Source: Capra hircus | Lineage: Eukaryota; Chordata; Mammalia; Artiodactyla; Bovidae | DNA: 64,000 bases | Assembly: GCF_001704415.2 (NCBI RefSeq) | Contig: NC_030822.1 | Location: 54,181,345-54,245,344, forward strand | Direction of reading: 5' to 3' | Shown here: positions 11,611-22,902 of the stretch, one piece after another | Layout of the letters: the number at the start of each line of letters is the position of its first letter | How positions within the stretch are numbered: the stretch's first letter is position 1 | Made by a program: the position numbers and the translations under genes | Notes under the pieces: generated by a model | The model's input: only the letters and a program-made list of their open reading frames with translations | Database searches by the model: none | What the model was told of the DNA's origin: nothing

Positions 11611-12810
11611 AGAGGGAGGGTACGCTTTTGTAATGCAGGGCTGTGGGTAGATATGTGTTAGGCAATTACATCAGGCTGTTGACATGCAACTGAAAACTAC
11701 ATCAGGTTACACGTGTGTCACACAACCTGTGAGTTTGCAGTAAAAGCATCGAGTGCGGGCTGTGAGGGTGACTGTGTTTGTGACGGTCCGTTGGGAGCGT
11801 GTTTTTGACATTGTCTGTGTGCAATGCACACATTGCATATATGTGCCCCTCCAGGTGGCTACACCTGAACATCTCTCTCGGGACTTCTCTGGGTCTGCCT
11901 TCCACCCAGAAAGCGCTCTGGGGCACAGCCGGGTCTCAGTGCAGTGAGGGTTCAATTGTGTTTACCAGTGCAATTCAGTGGAGCAGAGAGACCTTCTGAT
12001 CCAGAGCAAGAAGCAAGGGGGAGACCAGGGGACTGGAGAGCAGATGGGGCGGGGCAACTGTCGCCCTGGGCTCCCCTCTGTTAGGGGGCTGCCTCGTTAA
12101 GTGCAGCAGCCACGAAGGCGGAGGCCCCCAGTGTGTGGCTCAGGAGGGCATCCAGGACCTGGGAGACGTGGACAGGGTCTGGGAGGAGGGGCGCAGCAGC
12201 GGAGTCCTGTCTGTGGTTGACAGGCAGACTGCGGAGGACAGGAAGGAAAGAGGAGGCAAGTCCCCTGTTTCTTGCCCAGGACGAGGGGCTGCAGAAGCCC
12301 CTATAAGCAAGAAGAGCTTGCCCAGTGAGCCAGACTGCCCACCACCTTTCATCTCTCCTGACACTTGGACATCCGCGGAGGCCCAAAGCATGAGCATCTC
12401 TCCAGGCCTCGCTGGAATCTTCTCTGTGCTGCCTAGGCGGTCTAGTGTGGGGAGCCGACTGCCTCTGCTGCAGCCCTTTCCCTAAACAGCACACACCCCT
12501 GGAAAACTGCTTCTCGGGCCAAACAAGAGGCCTGCCTTCTCCCTTTGTAAAGAGCTGCTGTTTTCAGCCTCCCTTCAAACTGCATGAAGTCTGTCCGTCT
12601 TCCTCATCGCACTCCAGCTTGTCAATGTCCTCCGTCGAGTAGAGAGCCCAGGACGAGACAGGATGCTTCACAAGTGGTCTGGAGCTTGCCATTCTATGTT
12701 CTGAAGACCTGAGCACTAGCTTTCACGGCATCAGCTCACCTTCCACTGTTAGTAACAGAGCTTCATGTGTTAAGAATCATCTCTTCCCTAATATCTCTAA
12801 TAGTGGAGAC

Positions 12811-13005
12811 TGAAAGTGAAAGTTGTTCAGTCGTGTCTGACTCTTTGTGACCCCATGGACTACACAGTCCATGGAATCCTCCAGGCCAGAATACTGGAGT
12901 GGGTAGCCTTTCCCTTCTCCAGGCGATCTTCCCAACCCAGGGATCGAACCCAGGTCTCCCACATTGCAGGTAGATTATTTACCATCTGAGCCACAAGGGA
13001 AGCCC
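12811..13005 (-). repeat. Bov-tA SINE
   Basis: Reverse-strand copy starting 'gaaagttgttcagtcgtgtc' and ending 'accatctgagccacaaggga'. A stub 'aagaatactggagtgggt' follows, the remnant of a further Bov-tA piece, before the BovB LINE begins. Confidence 0.9.
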
Positions 13006-13022
13006 AAGAATACTGGAGTGGG

Positions 13023-14868
13023 TTCCGTTCAGTTCAGTCGCTCAGTTGTGTCTGCCTCTTTGCGACCCCATGAATCTCAGCACGCCAGGCCTTCCTGTTC
13101 ATCACCAACTCCCGGAGTTCACTCAGACTCACGTCCATCGAGTCAGTGATGCCATCCAGCCATCTCATCCTCGGTCGTCCCCTTCTCCTCCTGCCCCCAA
13201 TCCCTCCCAGCATCAGAGTCATTTCCAATGAGTCAACTCTTCACATGAGGTGGCCAAAGTATTGGAGTTTCAGCTTTAGCATTGTTCCTTCCAAAGAAAT
13301 CCCAGGGCTGATCTCCTTCAGAATGGACTGGTTGGATCTCCTTGCAGTCCGAGGGACTCGCAAGAGTCTTCTCCAACACCACACTTCAAAAGCATCAATT
13401 CTTCGGCACTCAGCTTTCTTCAAAGTCCAACTCTCACATCCATACATGACTACTGGAAAAACCATAGCCTTGACTAGACAAAACTTTGTTGGAAAAGTAA
13501 TGTCTCTGCTTTTCAATATGCTATCTAGGTTGGTCATAACTTTTCTTCCAAGGAGGAAACTTCTTAATTTCATGGCTGCAGTCACCATCTGCCGTGATTT
13601 TGGAGCCCCAAAAAATAAAGTCTGACACTGTTTCCACTGTTTCCCCATCTATTTCCCATGAAGTGATGTGACCAGATGCCATGATCTTCATTTCTGAATG
13701 TTGAGCTTTAAGCCAAATTTTTCACTCTCCTCTTTCACTTTCATCAAGAGGCTTTTTAGTTCCTCTTCACTTTCTGCCATAAGGGTGGTGTCATCTGCAT
13801 ACCTGAGCTTATTGATATTTCTCCCGGCAATCTTGCTTCCAGCTTGTGTTTCTTCCAGCCCAGCGTTTCTCATGATGTACTCTGCATAGAAGTTAAATAA
13901 GCAGGGTGACAATATACAGCCTTGACATACTCCTTTTTCTATTTGGAACCAGTCTGTTGTTCCATGTCCAGTTCTAACTGTTGCTTCCTGACCTGCATAC
14001 AGGTTTCTCAAGAGGCAGGTCAGGTGGTCTGGTATTCCCATCTCTTTCAGAATTTTCCACAGTTTATTGTGATCCACACAGTCAAAGTCTTTGGCATAGT
14101 CAATAAAGCAGAAATAGATGTTTTTCTGGAACTCTTTTGCTTTTTCCATGATCCAGAGGATGTTGGCAATTTGATCTCTGGTTCCTCTGCCTTTTCTAAA
14201 ACCAGCTTGAACATCTGGAAGTTCACAGTTCATGTATTGCTGAAGCCTGGCTTGGAGAATTTTGAGCATTACTTTACTAGTGTGTGAGATGAGTGCAATT
14301 ATGCAGTAGTTTGAGCATTCTTTGGCATTGCCTTTCTTTGGGATTGGGATGAAAACTGACCTTTTCCAGTCCCGTGGCCACTGCTGAGTTTTCCAAATTT
14401 TCTGGCATATTGAGTGCAGTACTTTCACAGCATCATCTTACAGGATTTGAAACAGCTCAATTCCATCACCTCCACTAGCTTTGTTGTGATGCTTTCTAAG
14501 GCCCACTTGACTTCACATTCCAGGATGTCTGGCTCTAGGTGGTTATCTGAACCATCTAAACCATCGTGGTTATCTGCGTCATGAAGACCTTTTTTGTACA
14601 GTTCTTCTGTGTATTCTTGCCACCTCTTCTTAATATCTTCTGCTTCTGTTAGGTCCATACCATTTCTGTCCTTTATCGAGCCCATCTTTGCATGAAATAT
14701 TCCTTTGGTATCTCTAATTTTCTTGAAGAGATCTCTAGTCTTTCCCATTCTATTGTTTTGCTCTGTTTCTTTGCACTGATCGCTGAGGAAGGCTTTCTTA
14801 TCTCTCCTTGCTATTCTTTGGAACTCTGCATTCAGATGGGTATACCTTTCCTTTTCTCCTTTGCCTTT
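13023..14868 (-). mobile_element. BovB (RTE) LINE, 5'-truncated, defective
   Basis: Read on the minus strand, this is about 1.85 kb of BovB covering the reverse transcriptase and the C-terminal region to the 3' end ('ttcagttcagtcgctcag' is the complement of its tail). A minus-strand frame at 13688-14428 carries RT motifs: the first catalytic block reads FIDYAKDFD, and the YADD active-site box is in LRYADDTTLMAES. The upstream piece (14425-14748) and the two downstream pieces (13241-13648, 13034-13228) are in other frames, so at least three frameshifts or stops break the ORF. Two usually conserved positions look altered (an alanine in the first block is Asp; GVRQGC reads GVCQGC). The endonuclease half is missing. 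BovB is known for horizontal spread into ruminants. Confidence 0.93.
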
Positions 14869-14910
14869 AGCTCAGTTTCTTCATTTGTAAAAGGAAGGGT
14901 CTGTGAAGAT

Positions 14911-15121
14911 CACCTGTGTGCTTAGTCACTCAGTTGTGCCCAACTCTGCGACCCCAGGGACTGTAGCCCACCAGGCTCCTCTGTGCATGGGAATTCTCTA
15001 GCCAAGAATACTGGAGTGGATCGCCATTCCCTTCTCAAGGGGATCACCCAACCCAGGGATCAAATCCACATCTCCCACATTGCAGGGTCGTTCTTTACCA
15101 TCTGAGCCACCAGGGAAGCCC
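14911..15121 (-). repeat. Bov-tA SINE
   Basis: Reverse-strand full-length copy: 'tgtgcttagtcactcagttg' to 'accatctgagccaccaggga'. It lies next to the BovB 5' end with a short MIR-like stub (14870-14910) between them. Confidence 0.9.
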
Positions 15122-16378
15122 ATGGATCATCTATACCCATGCCCTTCAGTAGAAACAAAATGCAAGCTGGCTATATAATTTAAAATATTCTAGTTGTCGC
15201 ATGTTCAAAAAATAAAAAGAAACAGGTGAGATTCACTGTGATAGTATATTTTATGTAACTCAGTATATCTGAAATATTAACATGTGATCAACATAAAATT
15301 ATTAAGGAGCTGTTTTACATTCTTTTTCTTTTCTTCCTGTGTTTTTGAAATCCAGGATACACTTTACATCACAGCACAACCTACTTTGGACTGGCCATGT
15401 TTCTAATGGCCAAGAGCCCTGTGGCTAGTGGCTGCTATAGTGACCACTATCTGGGTTCTGCAATTCTAAGACTTTGTGATTCTGTAAAATAGCTGGCAAG
15501 TGACATCTTAAGGTGTGCATGTATTTATGTGATGCCTTTCTCAGAACAGGAGAGGGACATGAGACCCTTAGGGTGGGAACAGTATCCAGGTTTCTTGCGG
15601 AGTTGCTACATGGCAAGCACTTCATATATACAAACCCTGATTGCCCCCATAACAGCTCTGCGGGATTAACACCCTTGTCTCCACATCACAGATGGTGAGT
15701 CTGAGGCTTGGAGAAGTCAAGTTGCCTGTGTTAAAGACCTCATAGCTGGGTAGAAATGCATCCACTTGGCCCCTGAGCTCTTCAAGCTGGGGGAGTCCAC
15801 AGAAAGTCTCTTCTTCTTGACAGATGGGAGCCCCTGAACCTGCCCTGAGCTGTGGGGCTCTGAGAACACTGGGGCTGTTGTGTGCTGCTCTTTGCCATAA
15901 CAATGGTGAAGAGATCCCACCCCTGACCCCAGGTGCGGTTAATGCTTAGGGCTGAAGGACCAGTTAGGCTCTTGAGGTCTTATTGTCTCTGATTGTCTCT
16001 GTGTCTGTCTCTTAACAAGCCTGCATGGGAAGACTCTGTGAGGCAGGACTGGCATGTATGGATGCACAGGCTGTGCACTGCTCAAAGGTGCATAGCCTAA
16101 GGGACAGGTAGAGTCTGGAACCCAGTTCCTACTCTACTGGCCAAGCTGTGGCTCCTGGCACCATGGGGCAACCAGCCAGAGGAATGCCTTTGTAATTCAC
16201 ACACAGGCCCTGGACAGGCAGGTGCAGCCCCACCTGGAGAGCAAAACAGGGATGAACTGCCAGCTTCTCACCCTGGTACAGAGCCTTGAACTACTCCTAC
16301 CAAAGAAAGACTCATCCTTTCCCCTTCTACCTTGGGCCTCTGACCTATGCTGAGGCTTGACCGTGCCCCCACCCCCTT

Positions 16379-16389
16379 CACACACACAG

Positions 16390-16423
<34 letters not shown>

Positions 16424-16465
16424 ACACACACACACACACACAGACACACACACACACACACACAC
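16379..16465 (+). repeat. (CA)n microsatellite with GA interruptions
   Basis: About 87 bp of CA repeats interrupted by single cacaga units. Its reverse strand gives spurious Cys-Val open frames. Confidence 0.97.
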
Positions 16466-17302
16466 CTTGTCATGAACATCCCCTGGCCTCCTCTTCAGTT
16501 TCAGCAGCCTCTTGATAGCAGGGATTCCCCTTGCCTAGGGGCTAGGCCCTCTTGCCTAAGGGGCTGAGCCTCTCAGGGCTCAGGCCTCCCAGGGGTGCCA
16601 GGTCACAGGCTCTGACCATTCACGTCTGAGAAGCAGAAACAGCCCTAAGGCCCCTCCCCACCCCCACATCCCGGCATTTTAGTCCTTCAGGAAAAATGGA
16701 GGCTTCTGCAATGCAAGGCCCGACTTGTTGATGTAAAATCTTACTCTATATTCCACCCAGGTTTATACGAGTGAATTATGCAAATCTTTGATGGAAAAAT
16801 ATTCCTCCGCACATCCTTGAGAGTGTAAAACCTTAGTCAATAATTCATACTCGCATGTCTCTGACTGCAGGCTTTTTCTTCATTATAACTTGCACCTCGT
16901 TATTTGTCTTCCGAGTTTTATTGTATATCTTGGTGTAATGCTGTGCATTATAAAATTTATCTGCTTCATTATTTGATGAGCCAGGGCTGAGGATTGTGCT
17001 AAGATGTTGGTGTAGGGGCCGGGGGACCAGGACTGCCTTCAGGATCCAGCCCCATGTGAGAGAAGGTAGAGGAGGCGGCTGGCTGCATGGTGACTTCAGG
17101 GGCCACCTGAAACCACCCTTCACCCCCCACACTGGTTCCAGATGTCCCCTCATGCACTGACTGGCATCCCAGGTCACACCATTACAGCACCTTGCCTTCA
17201 TTCCTTTCTCCAAAGGCTTGCGTGTCCTTAGAAGTCAGATGACCCTGGAGAGTATGCTGGGAAGAATGTTGTCTGAGTAGGTGTTTAAAACTGGAGAGGA
17301 AG

Positions 17303-17420
17303 GAATTCCCTGATGGTCCAGTGGTTAGGACTCTGAGCTTCCACTGCAGGGGTCCTGGGTTCCATCCCTGGTCAGAGAACTAAGATCCTGCATGCCCAGC
17401 CAAAAAAAAAAAAAAAAAAA
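17303..17420 (+). mobile_element. CHR-2-type SINE with A tail
   Basis: 'gaattccctgatggtccagt', 'ggttccatccctggtcagag' and an about 19-A tail. It is flanked by similar aaaactggag sequences (before 17300 and after 17418) that look like a target-site duplication. Confidence 0.85.
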
Positions 17421-17974
17421 AACTGGAGGGCAGAGAACTCCTGAGGATGCTAGGAGGGAAAGGAAGGGGCAGCCACTGCAGTGGATCGGGGATGCGGTAC
17501 CCAGAGGGGAGCCCGCAGGGTGAGGAGCATAAAGAGAGAGAAGACAGGTTCCTCTTGTGCCATAACCCAAGCAGGCCAGTGAGGGGAGGATGCTCAGTGT
17601 GAGCAGAGGGCCTCCCCTAATGGCAGGGGTGGAGAATGCAGCGCCCCCTAATGTGTCTGCTCTAGCATGGCTCATGGGTCCTCCTAGGAAGAGAGTCCTG
17701 GGGACCTGTACTCTAAGAAGCAAGGTCTCCTGGGAAATTGGTGAGGAAATGGCAAGGACAGGGACGGTCCTCCAGCTGCATTGGATCTCTTGCCTCTCTG
17801 GGAACTGCCCTGCACATCGTTGCCTCTGGGCCTTTGTTCCAGCAGTTTCCACCCCCAAGGGTTCCCTTGCCTCTGCCCTCCCCATTCGTATCACTGCACG
17901 TCAGACGGTGAGCAGTTCTCCTAGCGCAGTGCTTAGCAACCTTTCCTGGAGCTGCTGTTGTGCTGTCTGTTCTC

Positions 17975-18090
17975 ACCACTGCAGCGAAGCTCCCAGAGGT
18001 CAGGTTTGTCCCGCTCACCATAGCTCCAAACCCAGTGTAGCCCTGTCGCCTAGTAGGTGCACCATCAGTGTTTGTTGAATGGCTGGGTGA
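17975..18090 (+). repeat. L2-like 3' end
   Basis: 'gcgaagctcccagaggtcag' to 'cagtgtttgttgaatgg' has the composition and terminal motif of L2/MIR3 3' ends. The copy is old and degenerate. Confidence 0.45.
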
Positions 18091-19216
18091 TGCCCTTGCA
18101 GATGCTTCTTCGCCAAAATCAATTTCTCCTAATACCTCCCTGAAAAACTCAGATTTTCTTCATGTTCATGTTGCTTAAGCAGGTCTCTACCTCTGCCTCC
18201 CCTTACCCCCTCCTCCCAGGAGACAAGGATCCTGGGGCCGAGACCATCTTTCCCTCTGCCCCACCTTCCTCCTGCTGCTGATGCTCAGGCCCAGAGGAGG
18301 GTCAAGAATGAGAGGCCTCTGCTCACGGTAGTGGGAGGCTCTCCTGATGGCCAGCCAGGGCCTTGATTGTTTCATGACGATTATTTTCAGGTCAGTGGTG
18401 ACGGGTGGAGTGGGGGAACCTATTAATGCGCTTGTAGGATTTAATTATGATGCTGCTGGCCAGGGTTTTCTGTTGCATTTTGTTGGGAAGAACTGGGGAG
18501 TTTCTCAGCTGCCTGGGAGGGCCCTGCTGTCTAGAAGCAGGGGCTAAACCAGCTGACCTCTGTGAGAGCTTGAGCCAAGGACACAAGGCAGAGACCTCAG
18601 GCATGTCATCTGGGGTCACAGGCCTCCCTGTCGAAGGTGCATGGATCCAGTTCAAGGGATCCATGAATTGGGGCTGCGGTAAAATGGCATTTGTTTTTCA
18701 CTAACTTCTAACTGAAATTTTGTACTTCCATTCTGAACCATAAGCAACAAACCACAGTGGTAGCGGCACCTGTGACTGTCATTAATAGGTATTTTTGCAT
18801 CACAGCTGTGGCAGATATCTGAAAATATCATTCATACTCATCACTGTTATGAAATTGTTCTAATATAACTCACCACTAGAACTTATTTCATAAAGAATAG
18901 TGAAGAATATATATTATGTGATGAACTATATCAAAAGTTTGCTTTTGAATGTTATTTGTATAACCATACTTTGGTATATCTGGTTTCCTTTGTCATTTTA
19001 TGTATGATATACATTTCAAAGGATTCTGTTTATTGCCTTAAAGTGAATGAATGAATAGATAGATAGACTGATTTGAGAAGGGGTCCATGGAATATCAGAA
19101 CCCCTGATGAAGACAGAGGCTGCTCAGGTCATGGGTGGGCGGGGAGAAGGGGACAGGCAGTGAGGTTTTCTGTACCCACCTCCAACCATTATTAGACCCT
19201 CTCCCTAGGGCAGATG

Positions 19217-19425
19217 GGGCTTCTCTAGAGGCTCAGTGGTAAAGAATCCAGCTGCCAATGCAGGAGACTCTGGTTCCATCTCTGGGCTGGGAAGGTCCCC
19301 TGGAGAGGGAAATGGCAACCCACTCCAGTATTCTTGCCTGGGAAATCCCATGGACAGATGAGCCTGGCGGGCTACAGTTTGTGGGGTCGCAGAACAGTCA
19401 GACACCACTGAGCAGCTAAACAACA
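19217..19425 (+). repeat. Bov-tA SINE
   Basis: 'ggcttctctagaggctcagt' through 'caacccactccagtattctt' to 'cagctaaacaacaa'. It lies 280 bp upstream of the first DSCAML1 exon in the window. Confidence 0.92.
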
Positions 19426-19496
19426 ATCCGGGGACGATGTGCTCCGGGGAGAGGGGCAGCCACGGAGCGAAGGGTTGGGGGGGGAAGCCACGGGGT

Positions 19497-19607
19497 GGGG
19501 TCATCCAGGGGGCGGGTCATCCAGGGGGCGGGTCATCCAGGGAGCAGGGCAGCCAGGGGCGGGGGCAGCCAGGGGGCGGGGCAGCCAGGGGGCGGGGCAG
19601 CCAGTGG
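19497..19607 (+). repeat. G-rich 16-bp minisatellite
   Basis: About seven tandem units of 16 bp. Three read tcatccagggggcggg (or a close variant) and four read cagccagggggcgggg (or a close variant). A second duplication (17-bp unit tgcgcagggcaagtgcc, two copies) follows at about 19613-19647. Both lie within 210 bp of the Ig9 exon acceptor. Confidence 0.92.
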
Positions 19608-19705
19608 CACCTCTGCGCAGGGCAAGTGCCTGCGCAGGGCAAGTGCCCTCCCAGGGCTGGCTTTCCCCACTCACTGGGACCTCCTACACCTCCTTCCTTC
19701 CCCAG

Positions 19706-19905
19706 TCCCAGCCATGATCACCTCCCACCCCAACACCACCATCGCCATCAAGGGCCACGCCAAGGAGCTCAACTGCACAGCACGAGGCGAGCGGCCCATC
19801 ATTATACGATGGGAGAAAGGGGACACGGTCATCGACCCCGACCGCGTCATGCGGTATGCCATCGCCACCAAGGACAACGGCGATGAGGTTGTCTCCACGC
19901 TGAAG
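19706..19905 (+). CDS. DSCAML1: DSCAML1 exon: Ig9, first part
   Basis: 200-nt internal exon. The acceptor is cccag and the donor is aag|gtaag. It enters in phase 1 (its first two bases complete a codon) and leaves in phase 0. It encodes PAMITSHPNTTIAIKG onward, the start of the ninth Ig domain. The first intradomain cysteine (ELNC) is at 19774 and the core tryptophan (IIRW) is at 19810. Two N-glycosylation sequons are visible, NTT and NCT. The preceding Ig8 exon is not in the window, so the intron upstream is longer than 19.7 kb. A G-rich tandem repeat ends about 60-100 bp before the acceptor. The 551-bp intron that follows is C/T-rich and holds no repeat I recognise. Confidence 0.95.
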
Positions 19906-20456
19906 GTAAGCACCCATGCCCGTCTCAGGGGGAACCCAACTCTCAGAAAGTGGGGAGCCCACAGCTATTGCATCTGAATCCAAAAGAAGTAAACAGGAGT
20001 CTGGGAGCCCCACCCCGAAAAATACCTCTCCTTTCCTACCTATTTCCCTCCTTCACCCACCAGCCTATGCCTTGAGCCTCATCCTGTTTCCTTTCTGACA
20101 ACTCTGCACTTTAAATGTATGGGATCCTCAGCCACGCCCTCCCTCTCCCCTCCCTCCTGGACCCCTGGGATCCTCCCTCCATCCTGGGACCCCTCAGCAC
20201 CCCCTCTCTCTTGGACCCCCAGCCTCCCCTCCTCCTAGAACCCCTTGGCCTCTCCCTGCCCAAACTCTTCCACACTTCCATCCATTGAACTTTCTGGGAA
20301 GAGGAGCTCTTGACAAACCCTGGGTGGGTCCCCTATGAGAAGAAGGTGGTCTTGCTGATCCCCCACTAGATGGGCCCCCTTCAGCAGATGGGCTGTAAAA
20401 GACTCTCCTCATTCCTTCCTCTCTCCGTACCCTCCGCCCCTCCGCCTGCCTCCCAG

Positions 20457-20553
20457 CTCAAGCCTGCTGACCGTGGGGACTCTGTGTTCTTCAGCTGCCA
20501 TGCCATCAACTCATATGGGGAGGACCGGGGCCTGATCCAGCTCACTGTACAAG
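20457..20553 (+). CDS. DSCAML1: DSCAML1 exon: Ig9, second part
   Basis: 97-nt exon, phase 0 in and phase 1 out, with acceptor cctcccag and donor caag|gtacc. It encodes LKPADRGDSVFFSC and then HAINSYGEDRGLIQLTVQ, the E-F-G strands closing Ig9. The second cysteine of the Ig disulfide is at 20496 and pairs with the one at 19774 in the previous exon. The DxGDxxFxC stretch is the usual Ig turn before strand F; it happens to contain RGDS at 20472-20483. Spliced to the previous exon it makes a 297-nt, 99-codon phase 1-1 module. The 611-bp intron that follows contains nothing I can identify. Confidence 0.95.
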
Positions 20554-21164
20554 GTACCCACCTGCCCCACAGCCCCAGCCCCCTCCTCTGGGCCCCGGTG
20601 CTCATTGCCAACTCCCCGCAAGAGTGGGGGACACTCCACACCCAGGGGAGGTGACAGGAAACAGCTCTGGAAAAAAGCCTGAGTCCACTCTCCCTCTTGC
20701 CCAGAGTGGTGCCATAGGGTCCTTCCAGGACACTGCAGACAGCGAGGTCTGTGATGGCTGGAGCCCCCATGGAGCACACTGTTGCCCCCAGAAGTGGGGG
20801 ACCTGGCTTTGTGGGCCCGGACCCTGGGGGAGGTGTGAGGAGGGAAAGTCGAGATGGAAAACCTGGGAGCTCTGCATGGAGGGAAGCAGGCCATCAGCTG
20901 TGAGGGGTCCCTCCAAAAGGGGCTGAGGAAGAGAGGGGAACAGAGCGGAGACCCAGCACGCCCGCCTCTGCCTCTGCGCCCTGCTGCCAAGCTCCTCCAC
21001 CCTCATGCTGCCTTGCCCAAACTCCAGGGCTCAGGACCCTCAGACAGACCCTTGTGTCACCAGTCCTCCCAGCACAGATCCCTTGATCTCTGCAGAGGGT
21101 CAGCAGGAGGCTAAGCTCTCTGCTGCCATCCTCACCCCTGCCCCCTTCCCTTGCCACTCCCCAG

Positions 21165-21293
21165 AGCCCCCTGACCCCCCAGAGCTGGAAATCCGAGAAG
21201 TGAAGGCCCGGAGCATGAACCTGCGCTGGACCCAGCGATTCGACGGGAACAGCATAATCACAGGCTTTGATATTGAGTACAAGAACAAAACAG
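21165..21293 (+). CDS. DSCAML1: DSCAML1 exon: FNIII-1, first part
   Basis: 129-nt exon, phase 1 on both sides, with acceptor actccccag and donor acag|gtaggt. It encodes EPPDPPELEIREVKARS followed by MNLRWTQRFDGNSIITGF and DIEYKNKT. This covers strands A to C' of the first fibronectin type III domain, with the usual tryptophan in LRW and the Y in IEY. NKT is a potential N-glycan site. The linker proline run EPPDPP marks the Ig9/FNIII-1 junction. The exon is symmetric, so its loss would keep the frame but break the domain. Confidence 0.95.
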
Positions 21294-22707
21294 GTAGGTG
21301 AGGGCTCAGCCCACCATGGCGCCTTGCACCACCTGCCTGGACAGTGTCCCTCCAGTGGGACGGCCCCTGGCTGTCAGGGCTGCCCATCTCAGACAGACAC
21401 ACAAGCCCTGTGTCTTCCAAAGGGAGGGACATTGGTCAGGTTAGGAAACCAGGGGGCAGATGGAAGGACCTCTCCAGTTGATAGGGAGGAAATGTCAGTC
21501 CATTCTTCCCAGGACTGACCCTGGGCAGATCCATAGGGTGGTCTCATTTAAAGCAACTTAAAAGGCCCTGAGCCAGGAGCTACTGGCTGTATCTGTGGGG
21601 TCAGAGACATCACAATTTCACTGGATCATCTAGGCACTCCGGGTTTGGGATGATGGGGTTGCTTGGGAGTCAGAGAAGCTGGTCTTTTCCCAAGAATGAG
21701 TCACTGGGGAGGTAGGAGTCCCTGGAAAGTTTAGATCTAAGTTTCTTCTTAGAAGCCCTCCAAAACCCCTCCCTTGGGATTCTATTAATAGCTTCTAAGA
21801 GGTTGCCTTCTACTGTGAAGCCACTTAGAGCAAAGTGAACAATGGACCCCTGTGTCTCTGGGGAAACCAGGGACCCACAATCAAGTGGCAAGAATGGCAA
21901 GGAGGGGACAGATGACCTGGACAAGAGGCCAAGCTGTATGTGATCACGTTTGTATCTGTGTGACTATTTCTAAAAGGTACAGGCAACAGGGGGCTGTGCC
22001 GGAAAGGGCCCCAGTGTGGCTTCAGTGCAGGTGAGAGAAGGAGAAACATACCCCTCCTCTTGGGTCCTTTCATACTTTCAGAATTCAAGACCATAAGCCC
22101 ATATAAGCCTTTCAAAATAATTTTAAAATAAAACACAGAAAGCAAATCCGGAAAACTGAAGCCTCCCCAACCGCCCTTCTCCCACCCAACTCCAACTCAT
22201 CTTCCAGGCCTCAGCATAGATCCAAGGTTTTGTTTCCTCAAAAGCCTTCCGGACCCTTCCTCTCTTCGTTAGCACAGCACACAGTCGTTGGCTGGCTGAC
22301 TATCCGCTCCACCAAAGTGCTAGCCCCAGGATGGCATCCACAGCTGTGTTTACCTCTTGAGAAGCCGCTCCGTCCAGGGCACTGGGTTCATCATTCCTGA
22401 TGCAGGTTTCTACAGGAAGGAGCCCTTCCCTCAGAAGATTACAGCCTAACTGGGGAGAAAAGTCAGCTCAGAGCCAGGCCTCCCGAGGTCACTGTCAGTG
22501 CAGAAGGAGGGCCACAGAGAGAAGGGGGCGCTGCACAACCGGGGTCATCAGAGCAGCATCTCTCCCGTCCTTGCAGACGCTGCCTTGATTGGGGAGAAGA
22601 TGGGGAGCTAACAGGGCCTAGACTCAGGGAGAGGGACAGGGCCGAACCCCAGCAAGGTGCAGCGCACTCCGGGGAGTGGAGGGTCTAGCAGAGGGTTCAC
22701 AGACCCA

Positions 22708-22902
22708 CTGGCGCTAGTGGTGAGGAGTCCGCCTGCCAGTGTAGGAGACGCGGGTTCGATCCCTGGGTCGGGAGGACCCCCTGGAGGAGGAAATGGCAAC
22801 CCACTCCAGTATTCTTGCCTGGAGAATCCTATGGACAGAACAGCCTGGCAGGCTACAGTCCAAGGGGGCGCAGAGAGGTGGACATGCCTGAATGACTAAG
22901 CA
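22708..22902 (+). mobile_element. Bov-tA SINE with target-site duplication
   Basis: Full-length copy ('gtgaggagtccgcctgccag' to 'gaatgactaag') flanked by an exact 10-bp duplication, cacagaccca, at 22698-22707 and 22903-22912. Confidence 0.93.

Larger units (their letters stand above)
1..19705 (+). other. Large upstream intron of DSCAML1 (partial)
   Basis: Neither strand shows an exon continuing DSCAML1: the Ig8-coding sequence that must precede 19706 is absent, so this is read as intron. The named repeats are listed separately. Stretches without any repeat I recognise are 271-2720, 3300-4070, 4270-5600, 7480-8880, 9480-11470, 11620-12800, 15490-16370, 16470-17280, 17430-17970, 18100-18640 and about 19110-19215. 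Some of these (7860-8215, 10310-10460, 11100-11190, 16690-16990) have the AT-rich, motif-dense look of conserved non-coding DNA. Sequence at about 15175-15480 and 18640-19110 looks like old DNA-transposon copies I cannot name. Confidence 0.75.

Noticed and set aside
13688..14428. 246-codon minus-strand reverse transcriptase frame as a host gene
   Set aside because: It is the RT part of a truncated BovB LINE with frameshifts on both sides and ruminant-wide copies. It is annotated as a mobile element instead.
16197..16465. Minus-strand open frames rich in Cys-Val
   Set aside because: They are translations of the CA/TG microsatellite, as are similar frames at 31065-31356 and 24099-24445. There is no coding signal.
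17325..17894. 189-codon minus-strand open frame
   Set aside because: It runs through a CHR-2 SINE and its poly-A tail (poly-Phe in the translation), so it is not a gene.
1..19705. Search for an Ig8-coding exon or any other DSCAML1 exon upstream
   Set aside because: No frame on the + strand continues the expected Ig8 sequence with splice signals, so the region is left as intron.
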